64,000 nucleotides of DNA from the NCBI RefSeq assembly GCF_020131355.1, contig NZ_JAHLEL010000051.1, positions 496,001-560,000 of the forward strand, written 5' to 3'. Positions 43,252 through 51,095 of the stretch are shown here, piece by piece. Positions within the stretch are counted from its first letter, which is position 1; each line of letters begins with the position of its first letter. Source of the stretch: Pseudonocardia sp. ICBG1293. GTDB lineage: Bacteria > Actinomycetota > Actinomycetes > Mycobacteriales > Pseudonocardiaceae. The position numbers and the translations under genes are program-made. A model generated the notes under the pieces. That model saw only the letters and a program-made list of their open reading frames with translations. It was not told the DNA's origin and did no database searches.

Positions 43252-43422
43252 CGCGGCCGGGACACCGGACCACCGCCGTCGCCTCGGTGGGTCCCTAGCG
43301 TCGGACTCCGGGGCGGAGCACGCCCGCGCCCGGACGAGCGCCCACCGGGCGCCTGATCCGGGTGCCCGCACGAGCGCACCCGGTCCGGGCGTCGCACGGC
43401 GGGACGGATGAGGGAGGTACGG

Positions 43423-44325
43423 ATGCTCGACGGCAGGGTCGCCGTGGTGACGGGAGCGGGACGAGGGCTGGGCCGGGCGTACGCCCGGGCGATGGCGGCG
43501 TCGGGCGCCGCGGTGGTGGTGAACGACCTCGATGCCGCCGTCGCCCACGAGACGGTCGCGCTGATCACCGACGCCGGTGGGCGCGCGGTCGCCGAACCCG
43601 GGGCGGTCGGGACGGCCGAGGTCGCCGACGCGCTGGTCGGACGTGCTGTGGGCGAGTTCGGGCGGCTCGACGCGATGGTCACCAACGCCGGGGCGCTGCG
43701 GGACCGGACGCTGCGCAGGACGACCGACGAGGACTTCGACCTCGTCGTCGGCAGCCATCTGCGCGGCACCTTCACCTGCGGCCGGGCGGCGGCCGCCCGG
43801 TTCCGCGAACAGGGCGACGGCGGCCGGCTGATCCTGGTCGGGTCACCCGCCGGGCAGCGGGCCAGCTTCGGCCAGAGCGCGTACTCGGCGTCGAAGGGGG
43901 CGATCGTCGCGATGATGCGGACCTGGGCGGTGGAACACGCGAAGATCGGCGTCACCGCCAACGCGATCCTGCCGACCGCCCTGACCCGGATGGTCGCGAC
44001 GATCCCCGGGCTCGGCGAGCTGGTCGAGGCCGTCGGCCGGGACGAGCCGGTGCCGCCGGAGGTGCGGCGCACGGGGCTGGGCACACCGGACGACGCCGCA
44101 CCGGTCGTCGTGTGGCTGGCGTCGGCGGCGTCCGCGCACGTGACCGGTCAGGCGATCGCCGCGGGTGGTGACCGGATCGCGCTGTGGACCCATCCGGAGG
44201 AGGTCGCCGAGCGGTGGCGCGACGGCGGCTGGAGCCCCGAGGCGGTGGCCGCGGAGTTCGCGGACGCGCCGCTGCAGGACTTCACCCAGGCGCTGCCCGC
44301 CGCGGCCACCGGTGGCACCCGGTGA
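43423..44325 (+). CDS. SDR-family oxidoreductase
   Basis: A 300-residue NAD(P)-dependent dehydrogenase. Cofactor motif TGAGRGLG (about 10-17), NAG in VTNAGALRD (about 88), catalytic Ser in LVGSPAGQ and Tyr/Lys in SAYSASKG. The extended C-terminus (about 240-300) with WTHPEEVAERWRDGGWSPEAVAAEF resembles multifunctional-protein-like 3-hydroxyacyl-CoA dehydrogenases, which fits the MaoC hydratase next to it. The ATG at 43423 has GGAGG 7 nt upstream. It overlaps the MaoC gene by 4 nt. Confidence 0.88.
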   Translation: MLDGRVAVVTGAGRGLGRAYARAMAASGAAVVVNDLDAAVAHETVALITDAGGRAVAEPGAVGTAEVADALVGRAVGEFGRLDAMVTNAGALRDRTLRRTTDEDFDLVVGSHLRGTFTCGRAAAARFREQGDGGRLILVGSPAGQRASFGQSAYSASKGAIVAMMRTWAVEHAKIGVTANAILPTALTRMVATIPGLGELVEAVGRDEPVPPEVRRTGLGTPDDAAPVVVWLASAASAHVTGQAIAAGGDRIALWTHPEEVAERWRDGGWSPEAVAAEFADAPLQDFTQALPAAATGGTR

Positions 44326-44786
44326 GCGCCCCGACGGTCGCGACCGGCCTCGACGGTGTCCGGGCGCTGCCGCGTGGCGAGGTGCTCGGCGAGAGCGGCC
44401 CGGTCACGGTGACCCAGCACGACGTCGACCTGTTCGCCGAGGCCACCGGCGACCGCCAATGGATCCATGTCGACCCGCAGCGGGCCGCCGGGACACCGTT
44501 CGGTGGCACGATCGCGCACGGCTACCTGACCCTGTCGCTGGTGCCGCGGCTGCTGCCGGACATCCTGCGGCTGGACGGCTTCTCGATGGTCGTGAACTAC
44601 GGCTGCGAGAAGGTGCGGTTCCCGTCGCCGGTGCCGACCGGGTCGACGCTGCGGGCGACCGCGGTCCTCGACGACGTCACCGAGGTGGCCGGTGGCCTGC
44701 AGGTCACGATCACGATGACGATGACCGTCGAGGGCGCCGCCAAACCCGCCTGCGTGGTCACGTTCCTGACCCGGCACCTGGAGTGA
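44322..44786 (+). CDS. MaoC-like enoyl-CoA hydratase
   Basis: A 154-residue hot-dog fold hydratase. The catalytic motif is FAEATGDRQWIHVDPQRAAGTPFGGTIAHGYLTLS (Asp and His of the R-hydratase dyad near residues 43-48). Together with the SDR before it, this makes a hydration/oxidation pair acting on an enoyl-CoA. Start GTG 44322 inside the SDR stop. A strong terminator follows, so SDR-MaoC is a two-gene operon. Confidence 0.9.
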   Translation: MSAPTVATGLDGVRALPRGEVLGESGPVTVTQHDVDLFAEATGDRQWIHVDPQRAAGTPFGGTIAHGYLTLSLVPRLLPDILRLDGFSMVVNYGCEKVRFPSPVPTGSTLRATAVLDDVTEVAGGLQVTITMTMTVEGAAKPACVVTFLTRHLE

Positions 44787-44790
44787 GAAC

Positions 44791-44820
44791 GGGGCGGGCG
44801 CGCGACGGCGCGCCCGCCCC
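44791..44820. terminator. strong intrinsic-type hairpin after maoC
   Basis: A perfect 13-bp GC stem, GGGGCGGGCGCGC with GCGCGCCCGCCCC, and a GACG tetraloop, 4 nt after the stop at 44786. Confidence 0.8.
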
Positions 44821-45211
44821 GGAGCCGGGACCAGGACGTCGCGGTCCGCCGGCCGGACCGGTGGTGGTGTCCGCACGCCGTCCCGCTGTACGGCGGGGCC
44901 GCCGACCGCACGCACCGCGACCTGACCGTGCGGCTCGACGGTGGTCGTGCGGACTCCGCCGTACGGACGTCGGGCACCGCGATGCCGAGCGGGGCGCCCG
45001 GGTCCACCGCGGCCGGCGACGGCACCCCGGACTCGGTCGTGGTGGACGGTCGACATCGACGGGCCGTCGGCACCCATCGCGTAGTCACTGTCGGGCGACC
45101 CGGGGTCGCGCCGGCGGGCCGACGGCCCCGGCGTCGGGCAGCACCGCGGGTGGTGGGTGAGGCACGAACGCCCCGTGGCCGCCACGTCGGCCCGTCGCGC
45201 AGGTCCGAACC
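44821..45211. other. gap without a supported gene
   Basis: About 390 nt between the maoC terminator and the UGSC promoter. Frames are open on both strands, as everywhere in this GC content, but none has a ribosome binding site with a family-like product. I see nothing here; it may hold a decayed gene or an upstream control region. Confidence 0.5.
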
Positions 45212-45264
45212 CCTTTCACCCGGTGAAAGGCGGTCTGGTGGGCCCCGAGGCGGGTTCCTAGCGT
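45212..45264 (+). promoter_or_regulatory. operator and promoter of UGSC operon 1
   Basis: A perfect 9-1-9 palindrome, CCTTTCACC-C-GGTGAAAGG (45212-45230), is followed by GGTCTGGTG (45232-45240) and, 14 nt on, TTCCTAGCGT (45255-45264) with the -10 TAGCGT. The transcript should start near 45271, 30 nt before the ATG. The same layout lies at 48006-48057. A palindrome ending just upstream of the -35 fits an activator site. Confidence 0.7.
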
Positions 45265-45300
45265 GCCCGGGACCCCTCAGTTCCGACGACGGGACCCGCC

Positions 45301-45894
45301 ATGTTCGAGACCATGATCGATCCGACCGGGGCAGCCGATCCGGTCGCCCCGGCGGGTGCGGCGCTCGCGCCACGCCCGGCGGACCTGGCGGGGCTGCGGC
45401 TCGGCCTGCTGCTCAACACCAAGCGCAACGCGGCGGAGCTGCTCGACGCCGTCGCGGAGCGGTTCGCACAGCAGTACGGCACGGTGCCCGCCGCCCGGCA
45501 CGTCAAGCCGCACATCAACGATCCGGTCGCACCGGAGGTCCTCGCCGACCTGGTCGAGCGGTGCGACGTGGTGCTCGTCGGGGTCGGCGACTGCGGATCG
45601 TGCAGCGCGTCCGCCGTCACCGACGGCATCGCGCTCGAGGCGGCGGGGGTCCCGGCCGCCGTGCTGGTCAGCGAGGCCTTCCGGACGACCGCGGACGCAA
45701 TGGCCGGGCTGCGCGGCAGCCCCGGCTACGACTACGCGGTCGTGCCGCACCCGGTCGCCTCGCTCGACGCCGCCGGAGTCGCGGCCCGGGCCGGCGAGGT
45801 GCTGCCCGGGCTGGTCCGGCTGCTGCACGCGCGGGTGGGACCGGGCGGCCCGCCCGGGAACGGCGCGGACCACCCCGGGGCGGGTGTCCGGTGA
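45301..45894 (+). CDS. UGSC-family protein, Cys form (copy 1)
   Basis: 197 residues. The core motif VGVGDCGSCSASAVTDG holds Cys98 and Cys101. Selenoprotein members of this family have selenocysteine at the first position (U-G-S-C); here the codon is TGC, not TGA. Flanking conserved blocks are LAPRPADLAGLRLGLLLNTKRNA and YDYAVVPHPVASLD. The Sec/Cys-G-S-C redox pair recalls the UGTC motif of glycine/proline reductase GrdB/PrdB. The function is unknown; a thiol redox or reductive step is inferred. It overlaps its partner gene by 4 nt, and a paralogue lies at 60765. Confidence 0.85.
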   Translation: MFETMIDPTGAADPVAPAGAALAPRPADLAGLRLGLLLNTKRNAAELLDAVAERFAQQYGTVPAARHVKPHINDPVAPEVLADLVERCDVVLVGVGDCGSCSASAVTDGIALEAAGVPAAVLVSEAFRTTADAMAGLRGSPGYDYAVVPHPVASLDAAGVAARAGEVLPGLVRLLHARVGPGGPPGNGADHPGAGVR

Positions 45895-46934
45895 GCGCCG
45901 CGACCTCCGTCGATCCGGTGGACATCGCCCGGGCCGCGGTCGAGCACGCCTACGACCAGGGCTGGACCGACGGCCTGCCGGTCGTCCCGGTGACCGCGGC
46001 GACCCGCGACGAGTTCCTCGCGGCGACCCCGCGCGATCCGGGCGAGGTGGTCGCGCACGCCGGGAGCCTGGGCCGGGAGTGCACAGTCGAACGGGTCGCG
46101 GTGAACGCCGCAATGGCCGGCTGCCGCCCGGAGTACCTGCCCGTCGTGCTGGCCGCGTGGGACGCCCTGATGGCCCAGCGGGTCGTCACCGGCGGCGGCT
46201 GGCAGAGCACCAGCGGCCCGGCCCCGCTGGTCGTGGTGAACGGCGACGTGCGGGCCGAGCTGGGGATCAACTCGGCTGGCGGCTCGGTGGGGCCCGGCTT
46301 CCGGGCGAACGCGACGATCGCCCGCGCGATCGGGCTGACCGTGCGCAACGTGCTCGGCATCCGCCCGCACGAGCTGGACCAGGCCACCCAGGGGCTGCCC
46401 GGCCGGTTCGCGGTGTGCGTGGGCGAGAACGAGGAGCAGAGCCCCTGGGAGCCCCTCTCGGTGGAGCTCGGCGCCGTGCCCGGCGCCGGGTCGGTCTCGG
46501 CGATGCTGATCCGGACCTGCGAGTTCGTCGACAACCGGGACTCAACCGACCCGGAGGACCTGCTCCGCGACATCGCGGACACGGTGGCCCGGACCGGCAC
46601 GGTGGTCGGTGGACGGTCGTCGGCCGGCCTGCTGCTCGGCGTCGAGCACGCCACACTGCTGGCCGACGGCGGGTTCGGCAAGGCCGACGTCGCCGCCTGG
46701 ATCAGCGAGCACGCCGTGCGGACCGCCGCCGACCTGCGGGCCGCCGGGAAGGGCCGGGTGGCCGGGGACGCGCCGGACGATGCCCCGTTCCCGATGGTGC
46801 CCGAGCCGGAGCACCTGCCGATCGTCGTCACCGGCGCCCGCAACGCCGGGATGTCGCTGGTGGTGCGGCCGTTCGGTTTCGGCGGATGGTCGCGCACCAC
46901 GCACCCGGTTCACGTCGGCGGGGCCGCGGCGTGA
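45891..46934 (+). CDS. conserved partner of UGSC protein (copy 1), unrecognised family
   Basis: A 347-residue soluble protein without signal or membrane segments; I cannot name the family. Strongly shared with its paralogue at 61322: QGWTDGLPVVP, NAAMAGCRPEYLPVVLAAW (Cys78), GGGWQSTSGPAPLVVVNG, GPGFRANATIARAIGL, VCVGENEEQSPWEPLSVE and MLIRTCEFVDNRD. Three Cys positions (AGC, C-x2-ENEE, RTCE) are conserved in both copies and could act with the UGSC cysteines. The constant 4-nt coupling with the UGSC gene in both modules implies a two-subunit enzyme. The next gene, the ABC ATPase, also overlaps by 4 nt. Confidence 0.8.
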   Translation: MSAATSVDPVDIARAAVEHAYDQGWTDGLPVVPVTAATRDEFLAATPRDPGEVVAHAGSLGRECTVERVAVNAAMAGCRPEYLPVVLAAWDALMAQRVVTGGGWQSTSGPAPLVVVNGDVRAELGINSAGGSVGPGFRANATIARAIGLTVRNVLGIRPHELDQATQGLPGRFAVCVGENEEQSPWEPLSVELGAVPGAGSVSAMLIRTCEFVDNRDSTDPEDLLRDIADTVARTGTVVGGRSSAGLLLGVEHATLLADGGFGKADVAAWISEHAVRTAADLRAAGKGRVAGDAPDDAPFPMVPEPEHLPIVVTGARNAGMSLVVRPFGFGGWSRTTHPVHVGGAAA

Positions 46935-47944
46935 ACCCGGTATTGGACGTGCGGGACCTTCGTGTCGAGTTCCCGACAGCGGCCGGTGCGCTCGGGGTGG
47001 TCGACGGCGTCTCGTTCGACGTCGGGCCGGGTGAGACGGTCGCGCTGGTCGGGGAGTCCGGATCGGGCAAGAGCGTCAGCTCGCTGGCGGTGCTCGGGCT
47101 GCTCGGCAGGGGCCGGATCGCGGGCGGGTCGGTGTCGTTCCGGGGCGAGGAGATCGCCGGTGCCGGTCCCGAGCGGTTGCGCCGGCTGCGCGGCGCCGAG
47201 ATCGCGATGGTGTTCCAGAACCCGATGAGCGCGCTGGACCCGCTGTTCAGCGTCGGGGACCAGGTCGTCGAGGCGATCCGGGTGCACCGGCCGGTCGGCC
47301 GGGCGCAGGCCCGGGGACTTGCCGTCGAGCTGCTCCGCGAGGTGGGGCTGCCGGACCCGGAACGCCGGATGCGGTCCTATCCGCACGAGCTGTCGGGCGG
47401 TCAGCAACAGCGGGTCGGGGTGGCGATGGCGCTGGCCTGCGATCCGGAGCTGCTGATCGCCGACGAGCCGACGACGGCGTTGGACGTCACGGTCGAGGCG
47501 CAGATCCTGGCCCTGATGCGACGGCTGCAACGCGAGCACGGCGCGGCACTGCTGCTCATCACGCACGACATGTCGGTGGTGGCCCGGATGGCCGACCGGG
47601 TGGTGGTGATGTACGCGGGCCAGGTCGTCGAGCGGGGCGCCGTCGCCGAGGTGCTGAGCGCGCCCACCCATCCCTACACCCGGGCGCTGATCGGCTCCGT
47701 CCCGACCGTCCACACCGGACGAGACGAGCTGCTGACGGTGATCCCGGGGAGCGTGCCGAACCCGGCCGACATGCCCGACGGCTGTCGGTTCCATCCGCGT
47801 TGCCCGCAGGCGGTGGAGCGGTGCCGCACCGAGGTGCCACCGGTGGTCCGGACGGGGGAGGGCCGGATCAGCCGGTGCTGGCTGGCCGAGGACGCGGGCC
47901 GCGTCCCGGCGCCGACCGGGGCCCCGGGCGGCGGCGCCCGATGA
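46931..47944 (+). CDS. dipeptide-type ABC importer ATPase (DppD)
   Basis: 337 residues. Walker A GESGSGKSV (about 37-45), signature LSGGQQQRVGVAMAL, Walker B LLIADEPTTALD, H-loop ITHD. The C-terminal Cys-rich oligopeptide-transporter extension is FHPRCPQAVERCRTEVP. It pairs with the second ATPase at 48162. It sits in the UGSC operon while the other transporter parts have their own promoter, so the two operons must be made together for a working importer. Confidence 0.93.
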   Translation: MNPVLDVRDLRVEFPTAAGALGVVDGVSFDVGPGETVALVGESGSGKSVSSLAVLGLLGRGRIAGGSVSFRGEEIAGAGPERLRRLRGAEIAMVFQNPMSALDPLFSVGDQVVEAIRVHRPVGRAQARGLAVELLREVGLPDPERRMRSYPHELSGGQQQRVGVAMALACDPELLIADEPTTALDVTVEAQILALMRRLQREHGAALLLITHDMSVVARMADRVVVMYAGQVVERGAVAEVLSAPTHPYTRALIGSVPTVHTGRDELLTVIPGSVPNPADMPDGCRFHPRCPQAVERCRTEVPPVVRTGEGRISRCWLAEDAGRVPAPTGAPGGGAR

Positions 47945-47954
47945 CAGGGCTGCC

Positions 47955-47965
47955 ACGTCATCCGT
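47955..47965 (-). promoter_or_regulatory. ACGGATGACGT motif, copy 3 (inverted)
   Basis: ACGTCATCCGT on the plus strand, i.e. ACGGATGACGT on the minus strand, in the gap before the second transporter operon, about 90 nt upstream of its -10. It matches 11 bases of copies 1 and 2. Confidence 0.45.
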
Positions 47966-48005
47966 CGCGGCGTGGACCGCGACGCGCACCGCACCCTGCG
48001 GCCTG

Positions 48006-48057
48006 TCTTCTCCCTGGTGGAAGACGGTCTGGTGACCGGCTGGGTGCGATTCCTAGC
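48006..48057 (+). promoter_or_regulatory. operator and promoter of the transporter operon
   Basis: The imperfect palindrome TCTTCTCCC-T-GGTGGAAGA (48006-48024, 7 of 9 pairs) is followed by GGTCTGGTG (48026-48034) and, 15 nt on, TTCCTAGC (48050-48057), with -10 TAGCCT. The order and spacing are those of the UGSC promoter at 45212; GGTCTGGTG and TTCCTAGC are identical. Confidence 0.65.
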
Positions 48058-48099
48058 CTCTCGCAGCACACGGCCGACGGAGTCCGACGGGAGACCCAC

Positions 48100-48165
48100 A
48101 TGTGTCAGACCACCACCGACCGGACCGGGCGTGTGCCGGTGGGCGTCCCGGCCGGTGCCCGGTGA
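48100..48165 (+). CDS. possible 21-residue leader peptide
   Basis: ATG at 48100 with GGAG 6 nt upstream reads MCQTTTDRTGRVPVGVPAGA-R and stops in the GTGA at 48162-48165 that starts the ATPase gene. It would be translated before, and coupled to, the transporter gene. Alternatively the ATPase itself begins at the GTG at 48102 in another frame, using the same ribosome binding site. Sequence alone does not decide. Confidence 0.35.
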   Translation: MCQTTTDRTGRVPVGVPAGAR

Positions 48166-49139
48166 CCGGGCCGGCGCTGTTCGAGGCCCACGACCTGGTG
48201 AAGCACTTCCGGAGCCGGCGCGGGGTCGTGCAGGCCGTCAACGGCGTGTCGCTGAGCATCCCGCGCGGCCGCACGGTCGGCCTGGTCGGCGAGTCGGGTT
48301 CCGGCAAGTCCACGGTGGCCCGGCTCGCGCTGCGGCTGCTCGAACCGACCTCGGGGACGCTGTCGTTCGACGGCGCCGATCTCGGCGCCGCCTCGGGCGC
48401 GACGCTGCGCCGGCTGCGACGCCGGATGCAGATCGTCTTCCAGGACCCGAACGGCTCGCTGAACCCCCGGATGACCGTCCTGCAGGCGGTGGGGGAGCCG
48501 CTCGTGGTGCACCGGATGGCCCGTGGGGCCGCGCTCGCCGACCGGGTCGTCGAGCTGCTCGAACGGGTCGGGCTGGGTGCGCGCGACCTGAACCGGTACG
48601 CCCACCAGTTCTCCGGCGGTCAGGCCCAGCGGATCGGGATCGCCCGCGCGCTCGCCACCGACCCGGACCTCATCGTGTGCGACGAGGCGGTCTCCGCGCT
48701 GGACGTCTCGGTGCAGGCCCAGGTGCTCAACCTGCTCCGCGGCCTGCAGGCCGAGCGCGGGCTGTCCTACCTGTTCATCGCCCACGACCTGAACGTCGTC
48801 CGCTACATGTCCGACGAGGTCTGCGTGATGTACCTCGGCGAGATCGTCGAACGCGGGGACGGCGACGCGGTGCTGCGGGACCCGCAGCACCCCTACACCC
48901 GGATGCTCGTGTCCGCCGTACCGGACCTGGCCGCGGCCGGACCGGCCCAGGACGTCACGCCGGTCGGCGAGGTGCCCAGCCCGATCGACCCGCCGCCGGG
49001 GTGCCGGTTCCACACCCGCTGCCCGCAGGCCGAGGCCGGCTGCCGCGAGGAACGGCCCGCGCTGCGCAGGGTCGTCGCCGACCGGGACGTCGCCTGCCTG
49101 CTGGCCGGCGCACGGACCTCAGGGGCGGTGCGACCGTGA
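48162..49139 (+). CDS. dipeptide-type ABC importer ATPase (DppF)
   Basis: 325 residues from GTG 48162 (or 345 from GTG 48102). Walker A GESGSGKST, Q-loop VFQDPNGSLNPRMTV, signature FSGGQAQRIGIARAL, Walker B LIVCDEAVSALD, H-loop IAHD, then the C-terminal extension with GCRFHTRCPQAEAGC typical of oligopeptide-family ATPases. The 48162 start has no clear Shine-Dalgarno and would depend on coupling with the short frame upstream, whereas 48102 has GGAG 8 nt away. It overlaps the permease gene by 4 nt. Confidence 0.92.
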   Translation: MTGPALFEAHDLVKHFRSRRGVVQAVNGVSLSIPRGRTVGLVGESGSGKSTVARLALRLLEPTSGTLSFDGADLGAASGATLRRLRRRMQIVFQDPNGSLNPRMTVLQAVGEPLVVHRMARGAALADRVVELLERVGLGARDLNRYAHQFSGGQAQRIGIARALATDPDLIVCDEAVSALDVSVQAQVLNLLRGLQAERGLSYLFIAHDLNVVRYMSDEVCVMYLGEIVERGDGDAVLRDPQHPYTRMLVSAVPDLAAAGPAQDVTPVGEVPSPIDPPPGCRFHTRCPQAEAGCREERPALRRVVADRDVACLLAGARTSGAVRP

Positions 49140-50098
49140 CGCGCTACGTCCTGCGCAGGCTCGCCTACGGCGGTGTGGTGATGGCGCTGGTGACCGCTCT
49201 GGTGTTCGTGCTCGTGCGGCTGGTCCCCGGCGACGCGGTGACGATGCAGCTGGCCGAGTCCGGCGCGAGCCCGGAGCAGGTCGCGGCCCTGCGCGCCGAG
49301 TTCGGCCTCGACGTGCCGGTCTGGACGCAGCTGGGGAACTGGCTCGCCGGTGTCGCACGCGGTGATCTCGGCAGGTCGTTCTACGGCGGCGGCGCACCGG
49401 TGACCGGGCTGTTCCTGGAACGGGTGCCGGTCACCGTCTCGCTCGGCCTGCTGGCGATGCTGTTCGCGACCGTCGCCGGCATCACCCTGGGCGTGCTGGC
49501 CGCAGTCTCCCGCGGCTCCGCGCTGGACGCCGCCGTGCGGAGCTTCGCGGTCGCGTTCCTGTCGGTGCCCAACTTCGTCGTCGCGCTGCTGGCGCTGACC
49601 GCGTGCGCGGTCTGGCTCAACTGGTCGCCACCGCTGGCCTACCGGCCGCTGACCGAGGACCCGGTGAACTGGATGCAGCAGATGGCGATCCCGGTGATCG
49701 CGCTGGGCACCGCCGGGATGGCGGGGACCGCGCGGATGGCGCGGTCGTCGTTGCTGGAGTCGCTGGGGTCGGACTACGTGCGCACGGTCCGTGCGAAGGG
49801 CGCGCGGGAGCGCACCGTCGTCGGCAAGCACGCCGCCCGGAACTCCACCATCGCGGTGCTGACGCTGCTCGGCCTGGAGCTGGCGACGGTGCTCGGTGGC
49901 ACCGTGATCCTGGAGCAGATGTTCGGGATCCCGGGGACCGGGCAGCTCATCTACTCCGCGGTGCTGGAGCGCGACTACCCGGTGGTCGTCGCCTGCACGA
50001 TCTTCTACGCGGGGCTGTTCGTGGTGACGATCATCGTGATCGACCTGCTCTACGCGCTGGTCGACCCGCGGATCCGGACCGGGCGGGCACTCTCGTGA
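49136..50098 (+). CDS. dipeptide-type ABC permease (DppB)
   Basis: A 320-residue inner-membrane permease with six helices, from TRYVLRRLAYGGVVMALVTALVFVLVRLVPGD. The EAA-like loop is seen as MARSSLLESLGSDYVRTVRAKGA (about 198-220), which contacts the ATPases. Typical DppB length. GTG start in the ATPase stop; overlaps DppC by 4 nt. Confidence 0.93.
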   Translation: MTRYVLRRLAYGGVVMALVTALVFVLVRLVPGDAVTMQLAESGASPEQVAALRAEFGLDVPVWTQLGNWLAGVARGDLGRSFYGGGAPVTGLFLERVPVTVSLGLLAMLFATVAGITLGVLAAVSRGSALDAAVRSFAVAFLSVPNFVVALLALTACAVWLNWSPPLAYRPLTEDPVNWMQQMAIPVIALGTAGMAGTARMARSSLLESLGSDYVRTVRAKGARERTVVGKHAARNSTIAVLTLLGLELATVLGGTVILEQMFGIPGTGQLIYSAVLERDYPVVVACTIFYAGLFVVTIIVIDLLYALVDPRIRTGRALS

Positions 50099-51084
50099 GC
50101 GCGCCGGCCACCCCCGCGCAGCTGCGCGCCGTCCCCGGCGCCGTCGCCCGGTTCGTCCGCGCCCAGCCCCTCGGCGGCATCGCGCTGACGGTACTGATGC
50201 TGTTCGTGCTGGCCGGGCTGCTGGCGCCGCTGGTGGCGCCGTACGACCCGCTGGAACAGTTCCGCCGGGACATCCTCGACGGCCCGTCCGCCCGGTTCCT
50301 GCTCGGCACCGACGACCTCGGCCGGGACGTGCTGAGCCGTTCGCTGCACGGCGCCCGGACCTCGTTGCTGATCGGGGTGGTGACCACCGCGGTCAGCCTG
50401 GTGCTGGGCACCACGATCGGGGTGGTCTCCGGCTACGCGGGCCGGGGCGTCGACATCGTCCTGCAGCGGGTGATGGACGCCGTCCAGGCAATCCCCGGCA
50501 TCGTGCTGCTGCTGTTCATCGCGGTGATCCTCGGGCCCTCGGTGCGCAACACGATCATCGCGCTGACCGTGGTGATCACACCGTCGTTCAACCGGATCGC
50601 CCGCGGCGAGACGCTGCGGGTGCGCGAGGAGCGCTACGTCGAGGCGGCCCGGGCCACCGGTGCCGGGACCGGCCGGATCCTGACCCGGCACGTCCTGCCG
50701 AACATCGTCGCCCCGGTGTTCACCCTGGCCAGCCTGATCTTCGCCGGAGTCGTCATCGCCGAGTCGGCGCTGAGCTTCCTCGGCATCGGCGCGCCGCCGC
50801 CGACCCCGTCCTGGGGACTGATGCTCTCCGAGGGCGTCCGGTACGTGGAGCGCGCGCCGTGGCTGATCGTCGTGCCGGCGGTCCTGCTCTCGCTGGCCGT
50901 GTTCAGCCTCAACCTGCTCGGCGACGCGCTGCGCGACCACCTGGACCCGCGCCTGCAGCACGCCACCTTCGCCGAGTCCCGGCGGTGGTGGCGGCCCCGC
51001 CCGCCGGCCCGCCTCGCCCCCGCCCTCGCCCGGGCGGCGGAGGAGCTCGACGCCACCGACCCCACCGACCGACGACCCGACTAG
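50095..51084 (+). CDS. dipeptide-type ABC permease (DppC)
   Basis: A 329-residue permease. The N-terminal LAPLVAPYDPLEQF and LLGTDDLGRDVLSRSLHGARTSLLIG are DppC/OppC hallmarks. The EAA-like loop is LRVREERYVEAARATGAG, followed by SALSFLGIGAPPPTPSWGLML. The basic, proline-rich C-terminal tail (about 295-329) is unusual in length. The SDR begins 11 nt downstream. Confidence 0.93.
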   Translation: MSAPATPAQLRAVPGAVARFVRAQPLGGIALTVLMLFVLAGLLAPLVAPYDPLEQFRRDILDGPSARFLLGTDDLGRDVLSRSLHGARTSLLIGVVTTAVSLVLGTTIGVVSGYAGRGVDIVLQRVMDAVQAIPGIVLLLFIAVILGPSVRNTIIALTVVITPSFNRIARGETLRVREERYVEAARATGAGTGRILTRHVLPNIVAPVFTLASLIFAGVVIAESALSFLGIGAPPPTPSWGLMLSEGVRYVERAPWLIVVPAVLLSLAVFSLNLLGDALRDHLDPRLQHATFAESRRWWRPRPPARLAPALARAAEELDATDPTDRRPD

Positions 51085-51095
51085 GAGCGTGCACA

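Noticed and set aside
45589..45603. Possible selenocysteine codon in the UGSC motif
   Set aside because: Both Cys codons are TGC in both copies; no TGA and no SECIS-like need, so these are Cys forms.
44928..46934. Long plus-strand frame that would extend the UGSC partner upstream by about 320 codons
   Set aside because: The extension overlaps the UGSC gene in another frame and crosses the promoter; the GTG at 45891 in the 4-nt overlap matches copy 2.
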